Shown one piece after another: positions 42,280 through 51,138 of a stretch of 64,000 bases of DNA. Made by a program: the position numbers and the translations under genes. This DNA is from Saccharomycopsis fibuligera x Saccharomycopsis cf. fibuligera (lineage: Eukaryota; Ascomycota; Saccharomycetes; Ascoideales; Saccharomycopsidaceae), in NCBI GenBank assembly GCA_001936135.1, contig CP012820.1, forward strand, positions 558,001-622,000, written 5' to 3'. Under the pieces are notes generated by a model. The model made no database searches and was not told the DNA's origin. It worked only from the letters and a program-made list of their open reading frames with translations. Within the stretch, counting starts at the first letter, position 1, and each line of letters starts with the position of its first letter.

Positions 42280-44151
42280 ATGGATCTCTTTGGCCTCATA
42301 ACTCCTGTGAATTTACCTATTTCCGTCAACAGTTGGCTTCCCATAGAATCTAATGCGACCATAAATAACAGTGAAATCACGCGGTTAAAGAATGTGCTAT
42401 TCAATACTCGTTCCAAGCTTGCCAACCAAACCGTGGATCCATACAATAACAATAATCTCAACAACTTTCTTATAGATCTTGAAAGTTACGTGCACGCTTT
42501 TTTCAAATTTGTTAAAGTTATAGATGAGGTTCTTTACGGGGCAAAACACAAGGAAAACTTGTTGGCGCTTGCAGCAACGCTACCATTGATTGCCAGTAAG
42601 AGCACATCATCATCACTGATGGTTCTAAGTATCATTCCATGGAAATTGCCCATAACTGCGTCAAGTGGTGAGCAAGTAGTCAGTATTGAGTGGCTGGTTG
42701 CTCACGAAATACAGATTTCCCTGATTTCTTTGAGTTTGTTATATTTCAAAGTTGGGTTGAATATCACTAACAAAGATCTATATAATATCGTGTTACCTCC
42801 TGGAAACGTAAAAGTTAAAGATTTTCAACAGTCACAAAATGCAAAGTGGGGGCTTGTTATAAATAATTTCTTCAAGAAATCTATGGCTATAGCAAAATAC
42901 TTACAAGACCATAGCTACTCAATTGTTGGTGCCGTTGGTGCAAATGGCGCTACTACTAATGATAACTTGATTGAAACGTCTCCCAAATTTATCAACTTTT
43001 TCAACTCCTATATCAGTGCAAACTTCCAGTTAATTGTATTAATAAAAAACTTTTGGTCAGAAAGGTTTGAGTCACTCATTAAAAATGAAAAAGAGCCGCT
43101 ATCGTATAACTTGGAGGACTTGAACGGCGATTTTTACAAACAAAATAATTACTACTTATTGATAAAGATTCTGGCCTATGTTTTCAACCAACTTAATGAC
43201 TTGCTTAATTTTTTGAGTGACTTTAAGCAAACCTTGTTTTTATATTACGGCAACAATTACAGTAACAACACCGACAGCAAATCGAAGGAAAACTTTAAGG
43301 GCTTCATTAAGAATTTCATCAACGAGCTGGTAGAGTCTGATGACGATGAAGAAGAAACATCAGCCACTAGCAAACAAGATAATCATAGCGCTAGTATGCC
43401 AAACAGCAAAAAGTTTTTCAAAAAAATTATCAAAAGATTGAATTTGTACCAGAAATTAGTCTCTGTTTTCATTGTCTATGTCAAATTGTATCTTACAAAG
43501 TACTTAACTCTAGACAGCTACATTATGCAAAATCAAGTAGGCCAAGCTATCTCACTAGTTGATTTTGGTTTTGAGGTGGCCGGTCAAGGATTTTCATCGT
43601 CATCGTCATTGTCTAGCAAAAAACTTAGTAGTGATTCAACTGGTGTCAATATTAGCAACAATGTCAGTGATAGAAAAGACAAGTTGAAACAGAAATTTTC
43701 ATTCAAAAAGAAGCTTCATGATAAAAAAGCGTCCAGGGATCAATTTATTCCTGTTACAAATAGCAACAATAACTCCAATAACAATTATAAGAACAATAGC
43801 AACAATAACCACATCGGTAGCTACGTTAATATAGCCCAGTTGGATAACTTGCTTCACAATTCCAGTTTTTATAAAACCCTTTTGTTACAAAAGTCAGCCA
43901 ATGAGATAATTATTTACGATTTTACTAATCTTCTCATCAACTTGAAAAATTTGCGATACAAATTTAATCTTCAGAATGATAACTTGAGTTTTGAAAAAGT
44001 TACTAAGTTAAATGAGCATGATTTTTTGGAAAAATTGCCTTTGGCTAGACAGTTGCCGGTGAATTTGGGACAATGGGATCCAGTGTCACAGATTAGTGAA
44101 AGAGTTAGTGCTGGTTTGGATGGAAATGATGGGCCATCGGCATATTATTGA
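42280..44151 (+). CDS. Bro1-domain protein, probable pH-response regulator palC-like
   Basis: Predicted protein of 623 residues; the first ATG in frame is at 42280. The N-terminus (LFGLITPVNLPISVNSWL) and a helical block (IEWLVAHEIQISLISLSLLYFKVGL, then FFKKSMAIAKYLQDHSY) resemble palC, the Bro1-domain protein of the ambient-pH (Rim/Pal) pathway; the Saccharomyces relative is YGR122W. A later segment LSFEKV-KLNEHDFLEKLPLARQLP would fit the end of a Bro1 domain. Asn/Ser-rich insertions (around residues 330-370 and 435-520) lengthen it beyond filamentous-fungal palC. If correct, it acts with ESCRT-III at the membrane upstream of Rim101 processing. The assignment rests on patterns remembered from the family and is moderate. 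Confidence 0.6.
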   Translation: MDLFGLITPVNLPISVNSWLPIESNATINNSEITRLKNVLFNTRSKLANQTVDPYNNNNLNNFLIDLESYVHAFFKFVKVIDEVLYGAKHKENLLALAATLPLIASKSTSSSLMVLSIIPWKLPITASSGEQVVSIEWLVAHEIQISLISLSLLYFKVGLNITNKDLYNIVLPPGNVKVKDFQQSQNAKWGLVINNFFKKSMAIAKYLQDHSYSIVGAVGANGATTNDNLIETSPKFINFFNSYISANFQLIVLIKNFWSERFESLIKNEKEPLSYNLEDLNGDFYKQNNYYLLIKILAYVFNQLNDLLNFLSDFKQTLFLYYGNNYSNNTDSKSKENFKGFIKNFINELVESDDDEEETSATSKQDNHSASMPNSKKFFKKIIKRLNLYQKLVSVFIVYVKLYLTKYLTLDSYIMQNQVGQAISLVDFGFEVAGQGFSSSSSLSSKKLSSDSTGVNISNNVSDRKDKLKQKFSFKKKLHDKKASRDQFIPVTNSNNNSNNNYKNNSNNNHIGSYVNIAQLDNLLHNSSFYKTLLLQKSANEIIIYDFTNLLINLKNLRYKFNLQNDNLSFEKVTKLNEHDFLEKLPLARQLPVNLGQWDPVSQISERVSAGLDGNDGPSAYY

Positions 44152-44517
44152 TGATAATTAATCGAGTTGAGCTCAAATTTAAGGTTTGAAGCTCGATTAA
44201 TGTATAGGATAACTTTCACTTGCAAAATAATTATGCTGTACCAGTTTTTGGAAATTTTGTTCACTGCATTATAGAAGCAAAAGTTGTAGAGTCTCTATAA
44301 ACTTTCATTTAGTTAGATAAGCAGATTGGGCTATTGCCCTGATATTTTTTATTTGTCGAAAAATAACAACTACAATTGAGCCAATAAATTCATTCGTACG
44401 CAATTTCAAACCATAGCTGACTGCATTACAAAGTACAATTCAAACCGCTAAGCATTCATTATTGTGATAATATTTACTGATAATCGATGAGTCCAGTCGT
44501 CCTGTCGTAAACTGGAA
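44152..44517. other. convergent 3' intergenic region with long hairpin
   Basis: The palC-like gene and the formylglutathione hydrolase gene converge here. Starting six bases after the palC-like stop there is an inverted repeat: ATTAATCGAG at 44157-44166 and CTCGATTAAT at 44192-44201. The inner sequence can extend the stem (GAGCTCAAA against TTTGAAGCTC with one bulge). Otherwise the region is AT-rich, without a gene. Confidence 0.65.
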
Positions 44518-45396
44518 TTAAGCCAATCCTAATGCTTTAGCATGATGAGCAACATGTTCAGCCATAAATGTGCTGACGAAATAATATGAATGGTCAAAAC
44601 CTTCTCTAAAATGTAACTCTACCTTTCCATCAAATGGAGAACCTTTACTTGCTTCCACCAAACTTTCTGGCTGCAATTGCTTTTCGTCGTAAAATCGGTC
44701 TTTTGTGCCACAATGAATCAAAATTTTATTATCAGTTTTTCCTTTGTACTTCTTGATTAAGTGAGTTGGATCGTAGTCGCTCCATTCACTTTCGTTCTGC
44801 AAGTAGCCATTGAATGCCTTTTTACCCCAAGGACAATTACTTGGGTAAGTAATTGGAGCAAACGCACTAACTGATTGAAATTCAGTTTTCTCGGCAGTAT
44901 TGTTACGAAGGAAGAAATTCAAAGCACCAAGCCCACCCATGGAGAAACCAAAGATGGATTTCTTGTTGAAGTCCAATTTATTGTATTGTTGTTCAAGCAA
45001 TGGCAAATCTTTGAGCAAATAGCTGTGCATTTGGTAATTGGTGGCGTATGGTTCCTTGGTACTGTCGAGGTAAAACGATGCACCTTCACCAAAATCCCAG
45101 GAGTCTTTGGCCCCAGCAATGTCCAAGTCTTTTGGGCTGGTGTCTGGAAAGACTATAGCGATGCCATACTTGTCAGCGTGGAAAAAGATTCCCCCCTTTT
45201 CACTGGCGTTTTGTGGTGAGGTACCGAGACCACTAAGGTAGATCAACACCGGAATTTTGGTGCTGCTAGTCTCAAAGTATTGGCCTGGCAAGTAGACGTT
45301 GACATCCATTTTGCTTTTGGTAATTTTTGATTCATGAGAAAGCTTAAGCAATCTGCCTTTGGCAACGTAGACTTCTGAGTTAACGGTGAAGGACAT
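44518..45396 (-). CDS. S-formylglutathione hydrolase (esterase D family)
   Basis: Alpha/beta-hydrolase of 292 residues, matching the family length (Saccharomyces YJL068C is about 299). It hydrolyses S-formylglutathione to formate and glutathione in formaldehyde detoxification, after the Sfa1/ADH3 step. The nucleophile serine lies in GFSMGG (S152). IYLSGLGTSPQN (oxyanion region), the Asp-bearing HCGTKDRFYDE and FDHSYYF with the catalytic His complete the triad. The start is the first ATG. Three 10-bp-spaced TTGCGAG motifs sit about 280-305 bases upstream on the coding strand. Confidence 0.93.
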   Translation of the reverse strand: MSFTVNSEVYVAKGRLLKLSHESKITKSKMDVNVYLPGQYFETSSTKIPVLIYLSGLGTSPQNASEKGGIFFHADKYGIAIVFPDTSPKDLDIAGAKDSWDFGEGASFYLDSTKEPYATNYQMHSYLLKDLPLLEQQYNKLDFNKKSIFGFSMGGLGALNFFLRNNTAEKTEFQSVSAFAPITYPSNCPWGKKAFNGYLQNESEWSDYDPTHLIKKYKGKTDNKILIHCGTKDRFYDEKQLQPESLVEASKGSPFDGKVELHFREGFDHSYYFVSTFMAEHVAHHAKALGLA

Positions 45397-45676
45397 TTTG
45401 AAGGTAAAAAGGCGTATGGAAGTTAATTAATCGTTACTGGATGAATTGCTTGTCTATTTGACTGCTAAAGAGCTTAAGTGAGGTCAGTTGGTTAATTTGA
45501 AGATCAATTGAATTCTTGTTCCTTATTTCTTGTTAAAACAATGGATTGGAAATAAAATTCTCTCAGTTGATTGCCTGTCCTGTTAAAAAGCCAGCAAGCA
45601 AAGGAAATAGCATTTCACAAATTGTCCTCCTCAGCGCTGCGCTGCCAACACATCCCGTAGCGGTAGCCCATCGGGG

Positions 45677-45703
45677 CTCGCAATGTCTCGCAATGGCTCG
45701 CAA
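45677..45703 (-). promoter_or_regulatory. three phased TTGCGAG motifs
   Basis: CTCGCAA occurs at 45677-45683, 45687-45693 and 45697-45703, a spacing of exactly ten bases, about one helical turn. Read on the hydrolase strand it is TTGCGAG three times. This looks like a multimeric factor-binding site; no factor is assigned. Confidence 0.5.
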
Positions 45704-45898
45704 CCAGGTCGAGCTTCTCCAATAGTATTCTATCAACATACACGACTGCACTTCTTTAATTTTGAGCATATATAGCAAAGAAAATATTAGAACTGGAAAC
45801 TGATTAGTACTGGATGTTGAAACTCAGTTTGAGTTACAGTGGACTGCACTGGAAGAGTGGCTTAAGTGCTGCGACCATTTACGTGTGCTTGTTGAGGT

Positions 45899-46147
45899 AC
45901 TATGTTCCTTCCACGCGCCTCTTTGGGGGTCTGGGGTCTCGGAACTACTACTGCATAATCTCTGCGACTGTATTGGGCCTTTCGATGTATTGCTGGAACT
46001 TGTGCTATTATTGCTCAGCTCTATCAAATTAGGTCGTGTATTGGTAGAGTTGATGAAGCCGGGTCTCGCCATACAACCTCCCAGTACGATGCTGAAGGAG
46101 AGCTTTGTATTTTTGCATAATAATAATAATCAGATAGGGCTTCTTAG
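45899..46147 (-). repeat. dispersed ~250-bp repeat, copy B (inverted)
   Basis: Inverted, nearly identical copy of 38992-39243. One difference is a TTA unit (one fewer here). Substitutions include G/A changes inside the shared open frame. Flanking sequences are unrelated to those of copy A on both sides. Confidence 0.85.
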
Positions 46148-46373
46148 GTTCTGTGTTGGTTATGCGCGTAGACGCATTACATCTTTCATGACTTATATCC
46201 TCAGTATTGGTATATACTCATAATTTGCGTGTTATGTGCCCCTATATGTAGTTTCCACGTTTCCTTCCTTTCTGCTGTAAAGATACATCGCGGTAATGAC
46301 TACGAAACTGAGAACTAGTATTGGTGACATTAGCATTTAACACTGTAAGACATAGCCGCTAACACTAATAAGA

Positions 46374-47231
46374 ATGCTCGAACTTGATACCGTCAATTAT
46401 GCTGATTATAGCTCTATAAAAAATCTAGTTATGCTTCCATGCCATGCTATTTATAAAGGCAAAGGCACAGGTGAAAATTTTGACGACTGGAACTTGGAAG
46501 AATTTCAAAAAGAAGGTAATGACAACTTAGCTTGGATTAAGCAAATTCAACAATGTGTCGACTTAATAGATAACGAAACCATAGTGATCATAAGTGGTGG
46601 CAAGACAAAACGTTATGGAAATATTTCGGAATCGTTCAGCTACTTGAACCTTATTTTGCAAAACTGGGATAAATTCATCCGTACTGGTGATGCGAAAGAT
46701 GAGTACGAAATCAAAAAAAAACAAATTGCAAACCTGGTGTTCTTGGAAGAATATGCAAAGGATTCGTTTGAAAATCTTTTGTATTCAATTTGCCGATTCA
46801 AAGAAATCACGAACAATTTCCCCCAAAAAGTGACTATTGTGGGCTATAAGTTCAAAGAAACAAGATTTGTCAAAAATCATTCTGAAGCATTGAATTTGTC
46901 AAAGAGAAATATCGTATTGAAGTACATTGGTATTGATCCGGAACCTACAATTTATGCCAAAAATTCTCCAGAGTATCGCAAATTCTTCATTGATTTGGAT
47001 AAGTTTGAGTACAATCGTGCGGTTCTGTTATTTGCAGCGGACCCATTAGGTATTAAAGAGCCACTAATTGGCAAAAAACGGACTCGTAATCCATACAATG
47101 CGGTAGCACCGTACGCTGTCAGCAACAGAAGCTTCCTCAAAGAAGTAGTGGACCACAATTCAGAATATTATAAAACCAAAGGCTCTTTTGATTTGGCATA
47201 TGAAAAATTACGTTCCCAGTTTAGCGGTTAA
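46374..47231 (+). CDS. DUF218-domain protein (YdcF-like)
   Basis: Protein of 285 residues resembling the fungal DUF218 family. Visible features are VMLPCHAIYKGKG near the N-terminus, VIISGGKTKRYGNISESFSYL (the SGG loop of the fold), KDSFENLLYSICRFKE, KVTIVGYKFKETRF, and a C-terminal KKRTRNPY-VAPYAVSNRSFL block. DUF218 proteins adopt a Rossmann-like fold; their substrate in fungi is not established. No signal peptide or membrane segment is seen, so it is probably cytosolic. The start is the first ATG. Confidence 0.75.
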   Translation: MLELDTVNYADYSSIKNLVMLPCHAIYKGKGTGENFDDWNLEEFQKEGNDNLAWIKQIQQCVDLIDNETIVIISGGKTKRYGNISESFSYLNLILQNWDKFIRTGDAKDEYEIKKKQIANLVFLEEYAKDSFENLLYSICRFKEITNNFPQKVTIVGYKFKETRFVKNHSEALNLSKRNIVLKYIGIDPEPTIYAKNSPEYRKFFIDLDKFEYNRAVLLFAADPLGIKEPLIGKKRTRNPYNAVAPYAVSNRSFLKEVVDHNSEYYKTKGSFDLAYEKLRSQFSG

Positions 47232-47579
47232 ACTTTAAAAACTCCTTTAGGTTCTATCTGCCCGAGGGGAGGGGGCCTCGGGGGATCCGCACCGCTGGTA
47301 TTTCTACAGCGGGTGGCTTGAGCAATACTCGGCAAGTACAAGACAGAAAAGCGGAGTAAGGGAGTGCTAGGCGTTTCTGACATGTGAAAAAGCACAGCTG
47401 GTCTGTGCTTGCAATATCTATATAAGCTTTGCCCTGTTCCCATGGGAAGGGAGCACCTCTCTTATTTTTGAAGTTACGTTATGTTTTTTATTTTGTTATA
47501 GAACATTGCTGTCTGAGTCTTTTGATAGAAAAAAGTGTATAGATGCCAAATACACTACTGTTTTCTCTTACTGTTTATC
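47232..47579. promoter_or_regulatory. promoter of the peroxisomal ABC transporter gene, GC-rich dyads
   Basis: The left part (47261-47315) is unusually G-rich. It contains CCCGAGG at 47261-47267 and its exact reverse complement CCTCGGG at 47276-47282, then CCGCTG/CAGCGG at 47292-47297 and 47307-47312. CCTCGG is the core bound by the FarA/FarB/Ctf1 fatty-acid regulators of fungi, and the downstream gene is a fatty-acid importer. A TATA-like TATATAA lies at about 47418-47424. A short out-of-frame upstream ATG (47543-47617) overlaps the chosen start. Confidence 0.55.
47261..47312. promoter_or_regulatory. CCGAGG/CCTCGG dyad plus CCG-N15-CGG dyad
   Basis: Two adjacent perfect inverted repeats, both ending in CGG/CCG triplets typical of Zn2Cys6 factors. 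The first joins two copies of the CCTCGG fatty-acid-response core through an 8-base G-rich spacer. Binding is inferred, not shown. Confidence 0.5.
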
Positions 47580-50132
47580 ATGTCAACAGCTCTACAGACT
47601 CTCAGGCGCAAGCTTGAACGTCTTATTCCACACATTAAGCAGCTTATTCACCTATATAACACAAACAAACTTTCGCGGTCCAATATTTCTTCCAATGGTT
47701 TGCTTCTAATATTTCTCTCTTCTATTGCATCTCTGGGTGCTTATGGGACGTTTATTTTGGTTCGCAAGTTGATTAATCGAGTAAATGAAAGGCGGGAATA
47801 TCAAAAACTCAATTACTATTATTTTTTAAATGACAAGGATAGGTCTGCATCGATGGCAGATATGTCAGTAAAGAGGAATAAATCATTGCTTAAATCTATT
47901 AGTTTTGTTGGATTCAATAAAGTGGATTTAGCGCTCAACTCAACCAAGTTAAATTTCAAAACGGTCTACATTAAACAAAGAGATAGGGTGAAGAAAATAT
48001 TGATTAATAGAATTGATAATGATTTTTTTGAGAAAAACAGTTTGATTTTCAAGAATTTCAAAAAAAAACTTGCTTATTCGTCTAATAGTTTGATTAATTT
48101 CCATTTCATCAACAAATTGCTCATCATTTGGAACATTTTAATTCCAAACGTTTTCAATAAAAATTCTTATTTGTTGATTGGTCAGATTTTTTTTTTAGTA
48201 ATCAGAACATACTTGTCGGTACTCATCACTAAACTTGACGGTCAAATCGTCAAAGATATTATCAATAAGAATTTTAAGAACTTTTTGGTCGATTTAACTT
48301 ATTGGTTCGTTATTGCTTTCCCATCATCATATGTTAATAGTGGTATCAAATTTTTGGAAAAAAGATTGGCGTTGAACTTTAGAACCAATTTGATTAGATA
48401 TATTCATGATTTGTATCTCAACGACAGAATGGTCTTCTACAAGATCAATGCGTTTACCAACAATATCGAAGAGACTACGCTGTCAGATGCTAGAGATAAA
48501 TTACTTACGGGAACAAGCGCTAACACTAAACAGTTGATGCAAAATCTATATGATGGCAACGAGCTAAAATCAGTGGAGAACATTGATCAATTTATTACTA
48601 GTGATATTACCAAATTCTGCGATTTTATTACTTCGTTGATTTCGAACCTCGGTAAACCGATTATCGATTTGATTATTTTCTCAATCTACTTGAGAGACAA
48701 TCTTGGTAATTCTGGTATTGCTGGGTTGTTTGTCAATTATGCAATTACGGCGTTGTATTTGAAAAGACATACTCCAGATTTTGGTGAATTGACCAAGAAG
48801 ATGCAAGGTTTGGAAGGTGAGTATTTCAATTATCATGCTAATTTAATAAACAATTCTGAAGAGATTTCTTTTTACAATGGGCTCAAAGTTGAAAGACTCA
48901 AGATAAATTCAATTTTCGATAGATTGACTGGTCATATTGGTTATTTCAATAACCTAAAAGTCAAATATAATTTTATTGAAGAGTACATTCTAAAAATTAT
49001 CTGGAACTCTTCTGGTTACATTTTTGCTGCTTTGCCTATTTTGTTTAGTTCTGATGGGCAAGTTAAAGCCTCAAAAAGTATCAGACAATTCATCACTAAT
49101 AAGAGGTTGATATTCTCGCTATCAGAAGCTGGCAGCAGATTAATTTACTCTGTAAAGGATATTTCTACATTGTCTGGCTATACTGATAGAGTTTTCAACT
49201 TACTTTCCTTGTTACATTATTCAAATTCCTTGGATTTTAATTACAATGACCAATTTGCCAACGATATCAAAGGAACTATCCAGGATGATTACAACGGTTT
49301 AAGAATGGAGAAGAGTTCTGTTATTATACCAACCAAGCTTGGATCTTATAACACTAAATTGATTAATAAATTAAATTTTCTGATCAAAGAAGGCAGTAAT
49401 TTGCTAATTTTGGGTTTCAATGGCTCCGGTAAGACATCTATTCAAAGAGTGATTGCCGGATTATGGCCTTTATACCGTGGTTTACTTTCTAAACCGAATG
49501 ACAAAGATATTACTTACCTTCCACAAGTCCCATATTTTTTGAACAATGGTACATTAAAAGATCAAATAATTTATCCATTATCAGAAATGGAGTTTTATGA
49601 AGAAGGTTATATTGACTCTGATTTGATTGAAGTGTTGAAATTAGTTAAATTGGATTACTTGTTGGACAGAGAAGACAATTATTTGAACTCTGTTCAGGAC
49701 TGGAACAGTGTTTTGAGCGGTGGTGAGAAGCAAAGATTGAATTTTGCCAGAATTTTCTTCAAAAATCCCAAATTCGTAATATTGGATGAGTCCACCAATG
49801 CCATCAGTACAGATATTGAAGACTATTTGTATGAGCTTTTAAAAATCAAGAAAATCACCTTCATTACTTTAAGTCATAGACCTTTGTTGATCAAATACCA
49901 TGATTATTTCATTCAAATACTAAATAAAGAGGGCGATTGGAAGTTTGAAACTTTAGGTACACAGTTTGCCATCGAGTCTATTGAAAAAGAAATTGAAACA
50001 ATTAGTCAGACTTTAAAAGATGAGCAGAAGTTGGTTGAAAGAAAAGCAGAGATAGACAAATTGTTAGCTGATACCCATGACGACAGTGATGTTGAAGATA
50101 CAGAAGAGAGCTTTTACAACATGTACGAATAA
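47580..50132 (+). CDS. peroxisomal long-chain fatty acid ABC half-transporter (Pxa1/Pxa2, ABCD family)
   Basis: Predicted protein of 850 residues; the first in-frame ATG is at 47580 (MSTALQ). It has an N-terminal membrane region, then the ABCD-family membrane domain with the EEISFYNGLKVE loop (EAA-like motif). One C-terminal nucleotide-binding domain follows: Walker A GFNGSGKTS, Q-loop TYLPQVPYF, signature LSGGEKQR, Walker B FVILDEST and the SHR switch. A short acidic tail (DDSDVEDTEESFYNMYE) ends it. Pxa1 and Pxa2 pair to carry long-chain acyl-CoA into peroxisomes for beta-oxidation. I cannot tell which of the two this is. The upstream CCTCGG dyad fits fatty-acid induction. Confidence 0.9.
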   Translation: MSTALQTLRRKLERLIPHIKQLIHLYNTNKLSRSNISSNGLLLIFLSSIASLGAYGTFILVRKLINRVNERREYQKLNYYYFLNDKDRSASMADMSVKRNKSLLKSISFVGFNKVDLALNSTKLNFKTVYIKQRDRVKKILINRIDNDFFEKNSLIFKNFKKKLAYSSNSLINFHFINKLLIIWNILIPNVFNKNSYLLIGQIFFLVIRTYLSVLITKLDGQIVKDIINKNFKNFLVDLTYWFVIAFPSSYVNSGIKFLEKRLALNFRTNLIRYIHDLYLNDRMVFYKINAFTNNIEETTLSDARDKLLTGTSANTKQLMQNLYDGNELKSVENIDQFITSDITKFCDFITSLISNLGKPIIDLIIFSIYLRDNLGNSGIAGLFVNYAITALYLKRHTPDFGELTKKMQGLEGEYFNYHANLINNSEEISFYNGLKVERLKINSIFDRLTGHIGYFNNLKVKYNFIEEYILKIIWNSSGYIFAALPILFSSDGQVKASKSIRQFITNKRLIFSLSEAGSRLIYSVKDISTLSGYTDRVFNLLSLLHYSNSLDFNYNDQFANDIKGTIQDDYNGLRMEKSSVIIPTKLGSYNTKLINKLNFLIKEGSNLLILGFNGSGKTSIQRVIAGLWPLYRGLLSKPNDKDITYLPQVPYFLNNGTLKDQIIYPLSEMEFYEEGYIDSDLIEVLKLVKLDYLLDREDNYLNSVQDWNSVLSGGEKQRLNFARIFFKNPKFVILDESTNAISTDIEDYLYELLKIKKITFITLSHRPLLIKYHDYFIQILNKEGDWKFETLGTQFAIESIEKEIETISQTLKDEQKLVERKAEIDKLLADTHDDSDVEDTEESFYNMYE

Positions 50133-51138
50133 ACGCCTTCCACAATAAACTCCGTGAGCGGTATTTTATGTTCTTTTTTTGCCTACAAGTCAACCTATAT
50201 TTGAGTTTTGTTCAACATATATGTATTGGATCAAGTTGCGAATCTATTCAAGGTACAACAAAAGCAGGTATGCGAGTAAACTGTAATTTGTCATCGAACA
50301 GCGGCTAATATAGTGCTAAGTCTTTTTATGCTCCTTAAAAAGGATAACTATGCCTTTGTACTATTTCGAAGCTAAACTGAATCATGTAACAAGTTTATGT
50401 TGTTATTTTTCGCACAGTGCGCCAACTAAGCCTGAAGCACGTCGACGCTGGATGCCGCAACTTTTCAGTAATGTTCCTGCATGCTCAACACTGCAATGTG
50501 AGAACACGCATACATCATACTATGTCGTAAAAAAAGTAAACTCGTTGGTATCATCTATTGTCGTTTGAGAAAGTCAAACCAGATGTCTTTTTGACATATG
50601 CTATGGCTCTACCTATACACTTTACTTGGTCAAAAAAAGTGACATTCAGATGAAGAACGAGCATCTGTAAGAGCTTAATTTTTGACAATAAACAAATTCG
50701 GCTGTGGCGTCATGTTTAAATATGCATATTATCCGAATAGTAATTGTTCCTTGCATTTATGGAAAATATGTTTGGCTATTATTGGGAAGTGCATTTTCCC
50801 GTTTGGGAGAACTGTGTTGCGCGTACTACGTTAGGCCTGAAAAGTGTATTTCTATTATATGAAATAACAACTCATCAACAGGCTGCACAATGTAAATTAA
50901 AAATCAGAGTAAACATTGTTGATGTTTGTTTAATTGTTCAGATAATCATAAGCATATTTCTTCCTTTTTTTGGAAAATCATGGAGGAGCATCACTACTAT
51001 ATCATCACTACTTAAAGCATCAATTTCCTTGATTTATGAATCAAGTGCGGGCAGACTTTCTTTACCAGATTTCTTAAATTTTCAAATAGCGGTATACTTC
51101 AAATAGAACCAAAGGAGAATTTAGAAGACAAAATAGCC
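50133..51138. other. intergenic region upstream of the aspartyl protease
   Basis: About 1 kb of mostly AT-rich sequence between the ABC transporter and the protease gene. A 120-codon frame ending at 51106 begins only with TTG, is hydrophobic and shows no recognisable family, so I do not call it. No other element was recognised. Confidence 0.5.

Larger units (their letters stand above)
45397..46373. promoter_or_regulatory. divergent region, hydrolase / DUF218 gene
   Basis: About 980 bases. It holds a triple TTGCGAG array (45677-45703) on the hydrolase side, then a second copy of the dispersed ~250-bp repeat (45899-46147), then the promoter of the DUF218 gene. Open frames here belong to the repeat. 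Confidence 0.6.

Noticed and set aside
38992-46147. Inverted repeats as a centromere
   Set aside because: Some Candida species have inverted-repeat centromeres, but here the arms are only ~250 bp and three ordinary genes lie between them.
50744-51106. 120-codon hydrophobic frame upstream of the protease
   Set aside because: It opens with TTG, not ATG, has no recognisable motif and lies in AT-rich promoter sequence.
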